The notes under the pieces are model-generated. The model was given only the letters and a program-made list of their open reading frames with translations. It had not been told where the DNA came from and did no database searches. A program made the position numbers and the translations under genes. From the NCBI GenBank assembly GCA_001970955.1, contig MPUH01000174.1, positions 1 to 64,000 of the forward strand: 64,000 nucleotides of DNA, in the 5' to 3' direction. Below, piece after piece: positions 1-9,854 of this stretch. Position 1 is the stretch's first letter, and the number at the start of each line of letters is the position of its first letter. The stretch comes from Stentor coeruleus (taxonomy: Eukaryota > Ciliophora > Heterotrichea > Heterotrichida > Stentoridae).

Positions 1-1567
1 ATTCAGGATCGGGTAAGTTTTTATCCCGTGTTTTAACAAAAACTTCTATATAGACAATTGTTAGAACTAGTGTGCTTTTTTGTATTCTAGGGGTTAAAGA
101 TATGTTTTTTTTAACAGGATTTAAATTAGAATCCTGAGATGTTTGTTGTGTACAGGAAAATACATAATTATAGCTTGGAGAGGAAAATACATAATTATAG
201 CTTGGAGGTTGAGGTTTGTATAAATATTGATTTGAAAAAAGGTCAGCTTTTGTTTGCACAGCTTCAAGTTTTAAGGCAAAATCAGGTAAAAAACCTATTT
301 TGACCTTTTCTAAAATTTGGATATCTGATATACCTGATAGCATATCCCCACGACGATTTGATATATACACTTCTTGATTTTTACAGCGCATATTGTATTT
401 GATTCCACATTTGACTTCACCAAAACTTGGGGGTTTAGGTTTCCAAATATACTGCATTTTTGATTTAAAAAGTATAGGCTCAGACATCCCATAATAAAAT
501 GCTCTAGCTTTCCCTGGATGTAACCTTTCAATAAGTGTGGAAATCGAATATTCATATGGAGTTTTCATCATCATTTCTAAAGTCTTCCCTTGTTTCTGTG
601 GAGACATGACAAAAGGTTTAGGTTTCGAAATTTCAAGTATCTGATCTATAAGTTTTTGGTCATCTTCAAAATTAATCTGTACTTCTGGTTCATTCATTCT
701 TGGTTTAGGGCATAAAAAATCCAATCCTGACCTCGGGAGTTCTTTTACCAACAAGTAATTATTTAAAAACTCAGCTTGACGTATATAATCTTGAGGAAAC
801 TCATAATCTCTTGGTATATCAATCATCCTCTCATTAAGCTCAACTCCATCCGCTGCCCTTAAAGCTAACTCTTTCTATATAAACCCTACTTTCCATATTT
901 TATAAACAGGAGGTAAAGTTATATTCCCAAACTCTTTACCAATATACTGCATTTTTTTCTGAACATCATCACAAATACAATCACATTCTATAGCTGACTT
1001 TGTAACCTTAGTATAAAGTGTTTTTTCTTCTATAATCCCTACACTTCCAATTCTATAAACAATTTTATTTACAGTTAACCAATCCATACCTGTCATCCCA
1101 TATTCTGAATAAAAATGCTGAAAAGTGTCAATATGAGCTTCATATGGTTGAAATTGATAACCATCTATACCATCAAGACAAATTTCTCCAAGTCTTCGAA
1201 TATGTTCAGCATTATAAACTTCAATTTTAAAGAACCGGGTTTTTTCTTTTTGGAATCCGTATATTGAAAATTTATATGTTTCTGTTATGTTGTGGATTAT
1301 TGGAGGAAGTGCTGTGTCAAAAAGTTTTTCTAGTTTGAAACAGAAGTCAATTGGGCTGATAAGACAGTAATTTGGCACTTGAGCATAGAATTTTGGGTAA
1401 AATTTGTGGATGTGGAGGGCTATTTTAGACCCTTCCCGCTTTTTACCGTAATATGTGAGGATTGGGGAATTTTGTATTGGACGATTTGTGAAGGTACTAA
1501 AAGTGTCGTCGTATTCAGGCTTTGGAGGGGAGACTGTAAAGATCTGACTACAAACAAGAAGTTCCAT
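1..1567 (-). CDS. REV3: DNA polymerase zeta catalytic subunit REV3, N-terminal part (gene runs off the left edge)
   Basis: Catalytic subunit of translesion polymerase zeta, acting in the nucleus to extend past DNA lesions. About 517 residues lie in the window. The first 200 residues match the REV3 N-terminal domain: a YYGKKREGSKIALHIHKFYP stretch (about residues 39-58), YEAHIDTFQHFYSEYGMTG (about 142-160) and the end of that domain. At the left edge LTIVYIEVFVKTRDKNLPDPE-like sequence corresponds to the start of the B-family exonuclease-like domain in REV3. The polymerase domain itself lies outside the window. The frame stays open to base 1 once a 15-nt intron at 875-889 is removed. The start is the first ATG at 1565-1567. 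An exact 27-bp tandem duplication (154-207) repeats the residues SPSYNYVFS in the linker. Family assignment is confident; it rests on motif recognition. Confidence 0.92.
154..207. repeat. Exact 27-bp tandem duplication inside REV3
   Basis: Two perfect head-to-tail copies, 154-180 and 181-207, of a unit starting AGGAAAATACATAATTATAG. The unit is nine codons, so the REV3 frame is kept and nine residues are doubled. Confidence 0.9.
875..889 (-). other. 15-nt spliceosomal intron in REV3
   Basis: Read on the minus strand it is GTAGGGTTTATATAG. It carries an in-frame TAG; removing it joins two open frames of the same phase. A at intron position 10 is the likely branch point. Confidence 0.85.
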
Positions 1568-1890
1568 ATTTGTTATGGTGATGGTTTAGAGGAAATATGA
1601 TGAAAGGATTAGATGATTTTTTTTAGGGAGATTTGTGTGTGATGGATAAGATTTTTGTTGAGAGCTTGTGGATTTAGGAATTTAAGGATAAGTTTGTGAG
1701 GATAAAGATATGATTTAGCCAGTTTTTTACTAAATTTTATTTGGTTTTTATAGAAATTGATAAGCTTGAAACTTTAAAATTGGCTTTTTTTATGAGGATT
1801 TTAAAAGATTTTGTCATTATTTTAATAGTTTTTCGTATGAGGAATTTTAAGACATAAACTATTATCAAACCTATTAATAAAAATTAAAAA
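1568..1890. other. Spacer between REV3 start and 7TM gene end
   Basis: AT-rich 323-bp spacer holding the 5' flank of REV3 and the 3' flank of the next gene. I see no coding frame or RNA in it. Confidence 0.5.
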
Positions 1891-2733
1891 CTATTCAATC
1901 TCAATCAATGTTTCATATGCTTCCTTAATTACAACTTTTTTTTCACAGAAACACTCAGTAATATAATTTTTCACAGGTTTACTTAAAGAATAAGCCAAAG
2001 CATTAAAAAAACCCTGCAAGCCCCAGGTTGCATAAGCTAAAAACATTAATTCAATATAATACAACCCATACAATTCAAACACCCTCATCACCATACTAGG
2101 AAAAGTACATAAAAACAATATAGCAGGATAATAAAAAAGTCTTTTCGCATTAATTTCGTCTAAGCCTTGCATTTCATTAGCATTATTCCTAAGTACAAGA
2201 TATACTTTAATGAAAATGTATGTATTAATACAAGTTATAGTCATTCCAGGTATATAAATTATAAGAAGCTTGAAAATCTCTCCTTTAAGATTTTGTACTA
2301 ATGAGCAACCATAAGGTATTTTTCCATAAACACCAAAAAATATAGGTATGATGCTTAATGAAATCCCTGTAGCAAAACTAAACCAAAGAAGTATCTTATA
2401 ATGCTTTTCAACCTTGAAGTTTTTTTTCACCAATACTTGATGGATAGTATAAGCTATTATAAGGCTCCAGAAGTTTGTTTGGAAACAGGAAAAGATGTAA
2501 CAAAAACCTGTCGCAATACAGATATCTTGAGGTAATGACATGTAAAGTACGGGGAAGATTTGGGTTAAAGTTCTTATAAGATCAAAAAGATTGAGCCAAA
2601 AAACTAGTTTGAATGGGTATATTCGCAGGTGCTTGGCAAAGATGTAGACTAAAAGTGAGAAAACACAAGCGGTAATACTAAGAGAGTAGACTACAATGGA
2701 AAGGTAGAATAATATTTCGCCATCGGTTGACAT
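1891..2733 (-). CDS. Seven-transmembrane receptor, cAMP-receptor-like (class E GPCR) family
   Basis: A 280-residue polytopic membrane protein with seven hydrophobic segments at roughly residues 8-30, 44-66, 75-97, 114-134, 152-175, 200-222 and 228-250. The last helix has WGLQGFFNALAYSLSKP, which resembles the TM7 end of Dictyostelium cAMP receptors and related protist GPCRs. The short N-terminus and short cytoplasmic tail (about 30 residues) fit that family. It would act at the plasma membrane, coupling an unknown ligand to a G protein; that role is inference. The start is the only ATG ahead of TM1. The stop is TAG. No partner genes are adjacent. Confidence 0.75.
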   Translation of the reverse strand: MSTDGEILFYLSIVVYSLSITACVFSLLVYIFAKHLRIYPFKLVFWLNLFDLIRTLTQIFPVLYMSLPQDICIATGFCYIFSCFQTNFWSLIIAYTIHQVLVKKNFKVEKHYKILLWFSFATGISLSIIPIFFGVYGKIPYGCSLVQNLKGEIFKLLIIYIPGMTITCINTYIFIKVYLVLRNNANEMQGLDEINAKRLFYYPAILFLCTFPSMVMRVFELYGLYYIELMFLAYATWGLQGFFNALAYSLSKPVKNYITECFCEKKVVIKEAYETLIEIE

Positions 2734-2999
2734 AATATTAGTAAGAGTAATAAATATGTTTATGATTATGTTTAAGGCTTTAAGTTGAGAAATATTAGAT
2801 TTTATGGGACTTGATTTTTATAATGGGTTTTTAAGGATTATATATTTTTTAACTTTTGGAGATTTTGTTAGGATATTTTTAGGTTTTTTGATAATGATTT
2901 TATCGATAATGTGTGTTGTCGAGATGTATTGATTATAGTTTTTAAGAATAAATGCTTGTGAGTGTTAGGAATATATTAAATGTTAGAATAGTTTTATAG
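2734..2999. other. AT-rich spacer
   Basis: No frame, repeat or RNA that I can support; 5' flank of the 7TM gene. Confidence 0.4.
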
Positions 3000-3760
3000 G
3001 GCAAGTCTTTTCCTAAAGATATAAAATGATCATTATACGATATAGCAAAAACTTTAATAAAATGATCATAACTATAAAAAACAGTTTCTCTGCAATTTCT
3101 CTCCAAGTTCCACACTATGATTATAATCCTATTCTTATTTTAAGTTTCTGATACAATAAGCTTATTATCATTAGAAACTACAATTCTTATTAAATATAAA
3201 AAATGTAATAACTGAAATTTGGCATAAACTAAACTCTATTTTCTTACAATTCTATCAATAGACCCTGAAATCATAAATTTATTATAACTTGTAACCCTTA
3301 TAGCTAAAATCAAATCTATATGTCCTTTAAAAACTACTTCTTGCTTAAAAGTAATTAAATTCAATAATCTTATTGTTTTATCATATGCTCCTAATATAAT
3401 AAACTTATTATCAGATAACAAATATGCACCAATTACTATGGTTTTATGACTTTTAAATACAGTTTCTTTTTGCTTAATAAATTCCATAATATTATACTAT
3501 GGTTTTTTAATCCTCATATAATATATTTATTATTTTTGATATCGCAATACAGAGAACTGGTTTAGAATGGCTTTGAAATTTAGTTTTTTAATAAAGATTT
3601 GGTAAATTCTACGGATAAATAGTGTTATTTTTATTGAATATACAGTAATAGATAAGTTTAATGAGTTTCCAGGACTTGTAACTAAAAAAAAGTTATCATG
3701 TGAAAGCACTGCACAGTTTATCTTTTGGTAATGAGCTTCAAAAAACAATCCATAATTGGT
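3000..3760 (-). pseudogene. Decayed WD40-repeat gene
   Basis: Minus-strand pieces of WD40 repeats lie in a row. The clearest spans 3236-3487 and reads two repeat cores, with VFKSHKTIVIGAYLLSDNKF, GAYDKTIRLLNL, VFKGHIDLILAI and SGSIDRIVRK. A weaker piece at 3530-3748 begins FFEAHYQKINCAVLSHDN. A third at about 3000-3200 reads ETVFYSYDHFIKVFAISYND. Several in-frame stops and frame changes separate the pieces, and no conserved start, Trp-Asp ends or full propeller remain. The parent would have been a beta-propeller scaffold protein; its exact identity cannot be told. It is host sequence in late decay. Confidence 0.6.
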
Positions 3761-4029
3761 TCATTTAGTTCTCTCATTTATATATTTATTACAAATTTTT
3801 AGGCTATTTTCGATTGTGTAAGTTTTTATTTTATTATATTGAATACTTATGAGACAATATGATTAGGATAAAATTTAGAGCAAAGTAGTAAAAGAATAAT
3901 ATTAACTTTTTAGGAAATTTTGATTGTAGATTATAGTAATGATGTGCTAGAATCATTTAGGTTACTTTGTAGAGATTAGTAAATTTTGTTAATATGATTT
4001 GGTGTGGATTTATATCCTGAGTATATATT
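3761..4029. other. AT-rich spacer
   Basis: Nothing supportable between the WD40 relic and the transposase relic. Confidence 0.3.
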
Positions 4030-4290
4030 TTACAGAAAAATTAGAATAAAATTACTGCTTTGCAATTTTGATACCTTGAAAAATACTAAGTTTTTCTTTT
4101 CGCATGGATTCACATCTTTTCTATATTCTGTGTGTGCTTCAGAATTTACTAGAACTACAAAATTTTGAGAGTGATTGACAACAAAATGCTTATAGATTCC
4201 ATAATTTATTTCATCTATATGTGTATAGGCAGCCCAATCATCATTGCAAATATCAGTTTAATACATTAAAACCATAGTTTCACTCCTAAA
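4030..4290 (-). mobile_element. Relic of a Merlin / IS1016-ISXO2-like DNA transposase
   Basis: About 75 codons on the minus strand resemble the C-terminal half of the ISXO2-type DDE domain found in IS1016 and eukaryotic Merlin transposons. The parts seen are TDICNDDWAAYTHI (usual pattern TDxWxAY), then YKHFVVNHSQNFV, then EAHTEYRKDVN, matching the family's HxxVNHSxNFV and HTNxIE region. The piece is short. A TAA interrupts it just before TDICNDDW, and the final catalytic Glu region is altered. The N-terminal zinc finger and the first catalytic Asp are absent, and I could not see terminal inverted repeats. It is an old, dead fragment. Confidence 0.55.
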
Positions 4291-5235
4291 CATCATATGA
4301 TATAAAAAATCTTAATTTTATTATTGAAATCTTGTCTATTCCAAAGGAAATTTAAATCTGCTGAAATTTACATAGTTTACATAATCAATTTAGTGAGAAT
4401 ATTATAAACAATCAAAGGAAATGTAAATCTAAAACAATATCTACCTTTGCATATGAATATTAAAATACATTAAAGATAATTTATATTTTATATCGAATGC
4501 AATAAAGTTTATATCGAAATGAATAGACTAGATAATCACTTATTGGATTTTGGTTAAGAATAAAGGAACTTAAAATCTGTTTACGCTTTTGTGATGTGGC
4601 TGAGATTATTATTTTAATTAATAAAGGTTTTTTAGTAATAGTCGAAGTGAACAATTTTCAATTACCCTTTGATATAATAAGTTATATGCTACTATTAAAA
4701 TAATGTATTTTTATTGATTCAGCTGAAAAAACAAATTTTCAAATCTATAAAGCTATATCGCACTCTAAGTTTGATATATAAAGGTAGATAGCTTCTAATT
4801 ATGGTCACCTAACCTTAAAGAATTAGCTGATTACTCAAAGTCTTAACTGCATCATATCAAAAATTTATCAAAATGCTAAATTTGTGGTAAATATACCAAA
4901 AAAAGGAGTATGAAAATAATCAATTAGATTAAAAATTGTTATCAATTACAATAAACATTTATTTGATTCCCATAATATCCTTGCTTTTTATAGCACAATC
5001 AAAAGATAATTTTTTTTTTGACATTTTGTAATTTGGGTTATTGATATTCATAATAATTTCTTATTTTCCTCAACTTTTCCATAAACCCCTGACATAAAGT
5101 ATTTATTTTAAAAAATACTCTAATTTGCCTTAAAGTTATCAAAATTATATCAAGTTTATTTTTTGATAATCTCAAAATAGTCAAATCAGACCATATGGGT
5201 ATTTATTTATTACATAAAATGTTTATAATAATAAA
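4291..5235. other. AT-rich spacer upstream of chitin synthase
   Basis: About 945 bp with no frame I can support. The last 20 bp hold a TTTATAATAATAAA stretch directly before the chitin synthase ATG. Confidence 0.35.
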
Positions 5236-7815
5236 ATGCTGGAAAATCTTCCCTTAGTTTCAAGCAAAAATCATGAAAATAGCAGTCAGGCTGATTCTTC
5301 AGATCAAAATATTTCTTATCAAGCGTTAAAGTTAAATAAACTCATGAGGATAAGAGATAGTGGTGATGATAATTCTTTTCCACCTTTAAAAAAAGCTGTA
5401 GGATTAGAGCCAATAGCTCCAGATTCAGTTTTTAACGAAAATATCTTGACTGCTATGTTTAATGAAAATCTTCAACAAATTAAATGCAAATTTCTTATTG
5501 TTGTTTCAATGTACAATGAATCTGCAGTTGATTTTAATAATACAATGATAGGAATAAACGATAACCTTGCTTATTTTCAAAATGCTGGAGTGAATCACGA
5601 AGAGATTTTATGTATTGTAATTGTAGATGGTTTGAAATCATTTTTAGATGCCTATCAAAAACAAAAAAAGTATTTTTCTCAATTTTTTAAAGACAAATTG
5701 ATAAAAAAAAGGTTTAAAACTAAGAATATCCTTAAATGTGAAATTCCAATGCAGGCTAAACATGATGAATTTGCCCATTGCTTTACTCAGAAAGTATGTT
5801 TTGGTGATAATAGTTTGCCATTAAATTTCTGCCTATGTATTAAACAGTTTAATAAACGCAAACTTAATACACATCTATGGTTTTTTGGAGGATTTTGTAA
5901 GATGATACAACCAGAGTATGTTATGCTTATTGATGTTGGTACAAAACCTATGCCTGGATCTATATTTTATCTTTATGAAGCTATGGTTTGTGACCCTAAA
6001 CTTGCTGGGTGTTGTGGTGAAATAACTCCTTATAATTACTCTATGTGGAAAATTGTCATTCCTGCTCAAGTTGTTGAATATAAACTTATTCATATGCTTG
6101 ATAAAGCTTTTGAAAGCGTCATTGGCTTTATAACAGTTCTTCCTGGAGCATTTAGTGCTTATAGATGGGAAGCTCTAGAAGGTAAACCTTTATGGGAAGA
6201 TTATTTTAAATCAATTTGTCATCCAGAAGTAATGGATGCTTTTCAATCAAACATTTATTTAGCAGAAGATCGAGTATTGTGTATGTCTTTGGTAAGTAAA
6301 AAAGGATTTGATTATAAATTAAGATATGTCAAAAAAAGTGTTGCTGTTACTGATGTTCCAGATAGTCTTATAATGCTAATGATTCAAAGAAGAAGATGGA
6401 TAAATGGGTCATGGTTCGCTTTAATCAATGTATTGAAGAAATTCCCAGATATATTTAAATCATCACATAATCCATTTAGAAAATGTTTATTTACATTGCA
6501 GATGGCATATTATTTACTAAATGTGATCTATACTTGGTTTTTTGTAGGGGGATTTTGCTTATCACTTGTTTTAGCTGTTCGAAGGCATGCAATAGTATTA
6601 GACAAGGATAAAGATGGAACAATTAATATTCCTGAAGGGCGTCCATATATAAAAGGATTAGAACTTTTGATTATATTATACATTTCTTTAATCATGATGA
6701 TATTTATAATTTCACTAGGAACTAAACCGCAAAGAGTACAAGACTTTTTCAAATTCATATCAGTTGCACTTGGATTTTATCAGTTTTTTGTTTTATATCT
6801 TGTTTATGTTTCTTTAAATGAAATTGAAAGTCATAATTATAATGTGTTTATAGCTTGTGGTCTTGCAAGTGTGATTGGATCTTATACTATAATTATTATC
6901 CTTAATTGGGAAATTGTTACTATATTTAAAGGAGTGTTTCATTACTTATTTCTTGTTCCAACCTATATTCATATTTTCCTGATTTATTCTATTTGCAATG
7001 TTCATGACTGCACTTGGGGAAATCGCCCAGACACATTGAGTGAAGAGGAAAAATCTCGTCTTGATGAATTTGAAGAATTCCGAAGTCGTTGGACAATAGT
7101 CTGGGCCTTAAGTAATTCAGGCCTTGCTTATTTTATAGGTTGGCTTGATGAAAGTGATAAAATTTATAGTCTTTATTTTTTAGCAGCTGTTTCAGGTATG
7201 GCTTTTGCTGTCTTAATTCCAAAAACTATATGTGGGATTTTATATATTTTCATCGAGTATTTCAAAAAAACACTCAAAGTTGATAGAAATCTTCCAAAAC
7301 CTGATTTTAATGAAAGGCCATTTATTTTCAATACTATAAAATCACCTGAAATTACATCGAACGAAATACCACAGAAAAAACATAAAGAAAATAAAGTTGC
7401 ACCAGTAAATCAAGATTCTACAATAATTGCAACTAATTCTAATTGTACCCACATAAAAAATCCTAAAGATAAAAACTCAAAAAGGCGAAATAGAGAAGAA
7501 AGCTCAGGTTCTAAAAAAAAATCTAAGAAAAAGTTAAGAAACATAGATGAAAAAATAATAAAAAAATTTTCAAATAGTAAAACTATGACAAATAAAGAAA
7601 AAGATAAAAAAATGTTACCACCATTGCATTCAAAAACTCATAAATGTGATTCATCTAAAAAACCTGGAAATAAAATTGGGGAAAGTGACGAAAATTTGGA
7701 AATAAAATCATTTAAAGCTGAGGGGTTGAATTTGAGTTACAACTTTAATGCTAGTCCTAATAAATTAATCGAGGGATTTGACAATAATCTTGAAGAAGAG
7801 AAGCATGAAGATTAA
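5236..7815 (+). CDS. Chitin synthase (GT2 family)
   Basis: Polymerises UDP-GlcNAc into chitin at a membrane. The 859-residue protein has the family core: IVVSMYNE (about 92-99), LIDVGTKP with acidic D233, EDR at 344-346, and the product-binding QRRRW at 384-388. A cluster of membrane segments follows between about 415 and 680, including ones starting LLNVIYTWFFVGG and LELLIILYISL. A VHDCTWGNRPDT loop corresponds to the HDxSWGTKG loop of fungal chitin synthases, and two further helices follow. The last 170 residues are Lys/Ser-rich and probably cytosolic. All catalytic motifs are intact. In a ciliate the likely use is a cyst wall or lorica-type covering; that is inference. A decayed partial copy lies just downstream. 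Confidence 0.93.
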   Translation: MLENLPLVSSKNHENSSQADSSDQNISYQALKLNKLMRIRDSGDDNSFPPLKKAVGLEPIAPDSVFNENILTAMFNENLQQIKCKFLIVVSMYNESAVDFNNTMIGINDNLAYFQNAGVNHEEILCIVIVDGLKSFLDAYQKQKKYFSQFFKDKLIKKRFKTKNILKCEIPMQAKHDEFAHCFTQKVCFGDNSLPLNFCLCIKQFNKRKLNTHLWFFGGFCKMIQPEYVMLIDVGTKPMPGSIFYLYEAMVCDPKLAGCCGEITPYNYSMWKIVIPAQVVEYKLIHMLDKAFESVIGFITVLPGAFSAYRWEALEGKPLWEDYFKSICHPEVMDAFQSNIYLAEDRVLCMSLVSKKGFDYKLRYVKKSVAVTDVPDSLIMLMIQRRRWINGSWFALINVLKKFPDIFKSSHNPFRKCLFTLQMAYYLLNVIYTWFFVGGFCLSLVLAVRRHAIVLDKDKDGTINIPEGRPYIKGLELLIILYISLIMMIFIISLGTKPQRVQDFFKFISVALGFYQFFVLYLVYVSLNEIESHNYNVFIACGLASVIGSYTIIIILNWEIVTIFKGVFHYLFLVPTYIHIFLIYSICNVHDCTWGNRPDTLSEEEKSRLDEFEEFRSRWTIVWALSNSGLAYFIGWLDESDKIYSLYFLAAVSGMAFAVLIPKTICGILYIFIEYFKKTLKVDRNLPKPDFNERPFIFNTIKSPEITSNEIPQKKHKENKVAPVNQDSTIIATNSNCTHIKNPKDKNSKRRNREESSGSKKKSKKKLRNIDEKIIKKFSNSKTMTNKEKDKKMLPPLHSKTHKCDSSKKPGNKIGESDENLEIKSFKAEGLNLSYNFNASPNKLIEGFDNNLEEEKHED

Positions 7816-7909
7816 TATAAAGGTTAGTATTTACTTAATTAGATTATTTTCAAAGTGTTTTATGTAAGTGATTAATATAAAGGTTATATTATAAAATTTT
7901 ATTGCTAAT

Positions 7910-8200
7910 TTTCATTAGGAAATTACAATTTATTTTTTTAATAAATGATTTTGCGTTAGGAGGATAATAAAAGCAATAACAGAAAATGCATATTTATTTA
8001 ATTGTTTATTTAATTTACCAATTTTAATGACTGTACTTCAGGAACAGACTAAACACTTAAGGAAGAAGAAAATTTTCTATTGAAGAATTTGAAGAGTTTC
8101 GTGCTTGTTGGACAATAGCAGGTATTGAATAATTTAGGCTTCGACAATTTTATAAGTTTGAACCTTTCAATTAATTCAAAAAATGATAAAGTTAAAAAGA
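7910..8200 (+). pseudogene. Decayed partial chitin synthase copy, tandem to the intact gene
   Basis: The DNA around 8020-8170 aligns by eye to about 6990-7150 of the intact gene. Shared blocks are ATGACTGTACTTCAGG (intact ATGACTGCACTTGGGG), GAATTTGAAGA, GTTGGACAATAG and TTTATAGGTT-like. This is the WGNRP loop and the following helix. Weaker similarity extends on both sides. Several frameshifts and stops make it non-coding. It points to an ancient tandem duplication in which one copy was lost. Confidence 0.6.
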
Positions 8201-8428
8201 TACAAAAATTAATTGATGAGAGTTTATAGATATAATAATAGTTTACTCCTTGGCAAGATAAAATTGATTAACTATGCTAAAAATCTATTTATTATAAAAT
8301 CAAAGGGGGGGGGTGTATATTCACTATGTTTTTAAGTCACAACTTAAGAACCCTATAATTTATGTAAATGAATATACAATTCCAAATAATAACAAAACTC
8401 GCATATTTTTTATATATTATTTATTATA
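8201..8428. other. Spacer with a poly-G tract
   Basis: AT-rich, with an unusual run of nine or more G near 8306-8315. No gene seen. Confidence 0.3.
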
Positions 8429-9073
8429 ATGTTTGAAGAAGATTATACTAAAAATACTGCTCTGATAAGAGCTAATTTGGATATAGAATGCTTAAAAGAC
8501 AACCTTCTTGCTGTGAAAAATAATATAATAGATCAAGCAGGTTTATTAAAAGTTCTCGAGTTGAAAAACGAACAAATCAAAGGTCTCGAGCTTGAGAACT
8601 CCAAACTCACACAAGAATTCATAAAACTTAAAGAAGAGCAACTTAATTTTCCCTTCAAAATCGAAGAGCTTCAAGAAGAAAAACAAGCTCTTCTATTCAC
8701 TCTTCAAAGTAAAGAGTTAATAAAAGAACAGCTAGAATTCCAAAGCGATATAAATTTAGAACGTATTCAATGGAAATTAGAAAAAAAAAACCTCAGTAGT
8801 ATAATCAGCAAAAAAGAAAAGCAAATACAAACCCTTAAAAGTCTTTATGAAAAATTAACAAGAGATAATTCTAAGCAAAAATATACCCACACTGAAGATT
8901 TAGACCAAAAAGATTTAGAAATAAAAAAACTTCATAAAAGCTATAAAAAAAAACTCAAAAAGAAAAAACTAAAACTAAGAAAACTAGAAAAACTGCTTTT
9001 ATCAAAATACTTAGAATGTAACAAGTGTAGAAATAAATGCAAAACTTTAAAAAAAGTAAACAAAAATAAATAA
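8429..9073 (+). CDS. Coiled-coil protein of unknown function
   Basis: A 214-residue, strongly charged protein with heptad-rich Leu/Glu/Lys stretches from about residue 20 to 190, and a very basic C-terminus with a Cys cluster (CNKCRNKCK, about 199-207). That cluster could bind metal but matches no finger I know. No catalytic motif, membrane segment or signal peptide is visible. The ATG follows directly on TTATTTATTATA. I do not recognise the family; cytoskeletal or basal-body coiled-coil roles are only possible. Confidence 0.65.
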   Translation: MFEEDYTKNTALIRANLDIECLKDNLLAVKNNIIDQAGLLKVLELKNEQIKGLELENSKLTQEFIKLKEEQLNFPFKIEELQEEKQALLFTLQSKELIKEQLEFQSDINLERIQWKLEKKNLSSIISKKEKQIQTLKSLYEKLTRDNSKQKYTHTEDLDQKDLEIKKLHKSYKKKLKKKKLKLRKLEKLLLSKYLECNKCRNKCKTLKKVNKNK

Positions 9074-9854
9074 TATGGTTAATATAATCATATGAATAGC
9101 ATAAGGGAAACTAAAATATTATTAAATTAGAGAAAATAGGTTTTTATGTGTTGATATTTTAGTGAAAAACAGTGAAGAAGTTTGGATATTATGAAAAACT
9201 TGTCAAACAATGGATGATTAAAACTTTTGATGACCATTTTATATAACAATGGATGATTAAAACTTTTGATGACCATTTTATAAAAGTTATAAGAGGGGTT
9301 ATAAGCGAGTCTATAATTCAAGGTAGGAAAAAGTAGATTTCGAAAATATAGGATTTAAAGGATTATTGAAAAAAGGTTTTTTTTATAGAAAATATTTAAG
9401 ATATTTTATGCGAAATTACAGATGTTTATTGATGAAAGTAAAATTGCTGATAATAAAGCTGATGAGACTCTGGTTGTAGAAGAAGTATGGTATATAGCTG
9501 AGGGTAAGTAAATATTTTAGTAAAGGAATCTTGAAAAGCTGTTTTTGGGTTTTTTTTATAAGAGACAATTGCATATTTATAGAAAATATATGCTATATAT
9601 ATTTTTTTAAATTTAATCTTTGGTATTTATAGTTAGAACATATAATGAATTCGATCGAAAAATCACTTTATATAAACTTTTATGATATCTATTAAATTCA
9701 TGTTATAATATCTAATGATGTTAATATAATTCTATCTTTGAATTAAAAATCTGAATTGTTATTGTTTAGAGAATAATACTATTCTCAATTATATTCTAAT
9801 AATACTATTGCAACTATTAAATTTACCTATATTTTTTTAGTATATAATATTAAC
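9074..9854. other. AT-rich spacer with a 38-bp tandem duplication
   Basis: Holds the repeat at 9206-9282 and a 29-codon ATG frame at 9420 (MFIDESKIADNKADETLVV) that I could not extend by a 15-nt intron. No supported gene. Confidence 0.35.
9206..9282. repeat. 38-bp direct repeat, two copies
   Basis: Copies at 9206-9243 and 9245-9282 are identical (unit begins AACAATGGATGATTAAAACT). One base separates them. Confidence 0.85.

Noticed and set aside
9505-9525. Intron-like GTAAGTAAATATTTTAG behind a 29-codon frame
   Set aside because: It is 17 nt, unlike the 15-nt introns found, and does not lead into an open frame.
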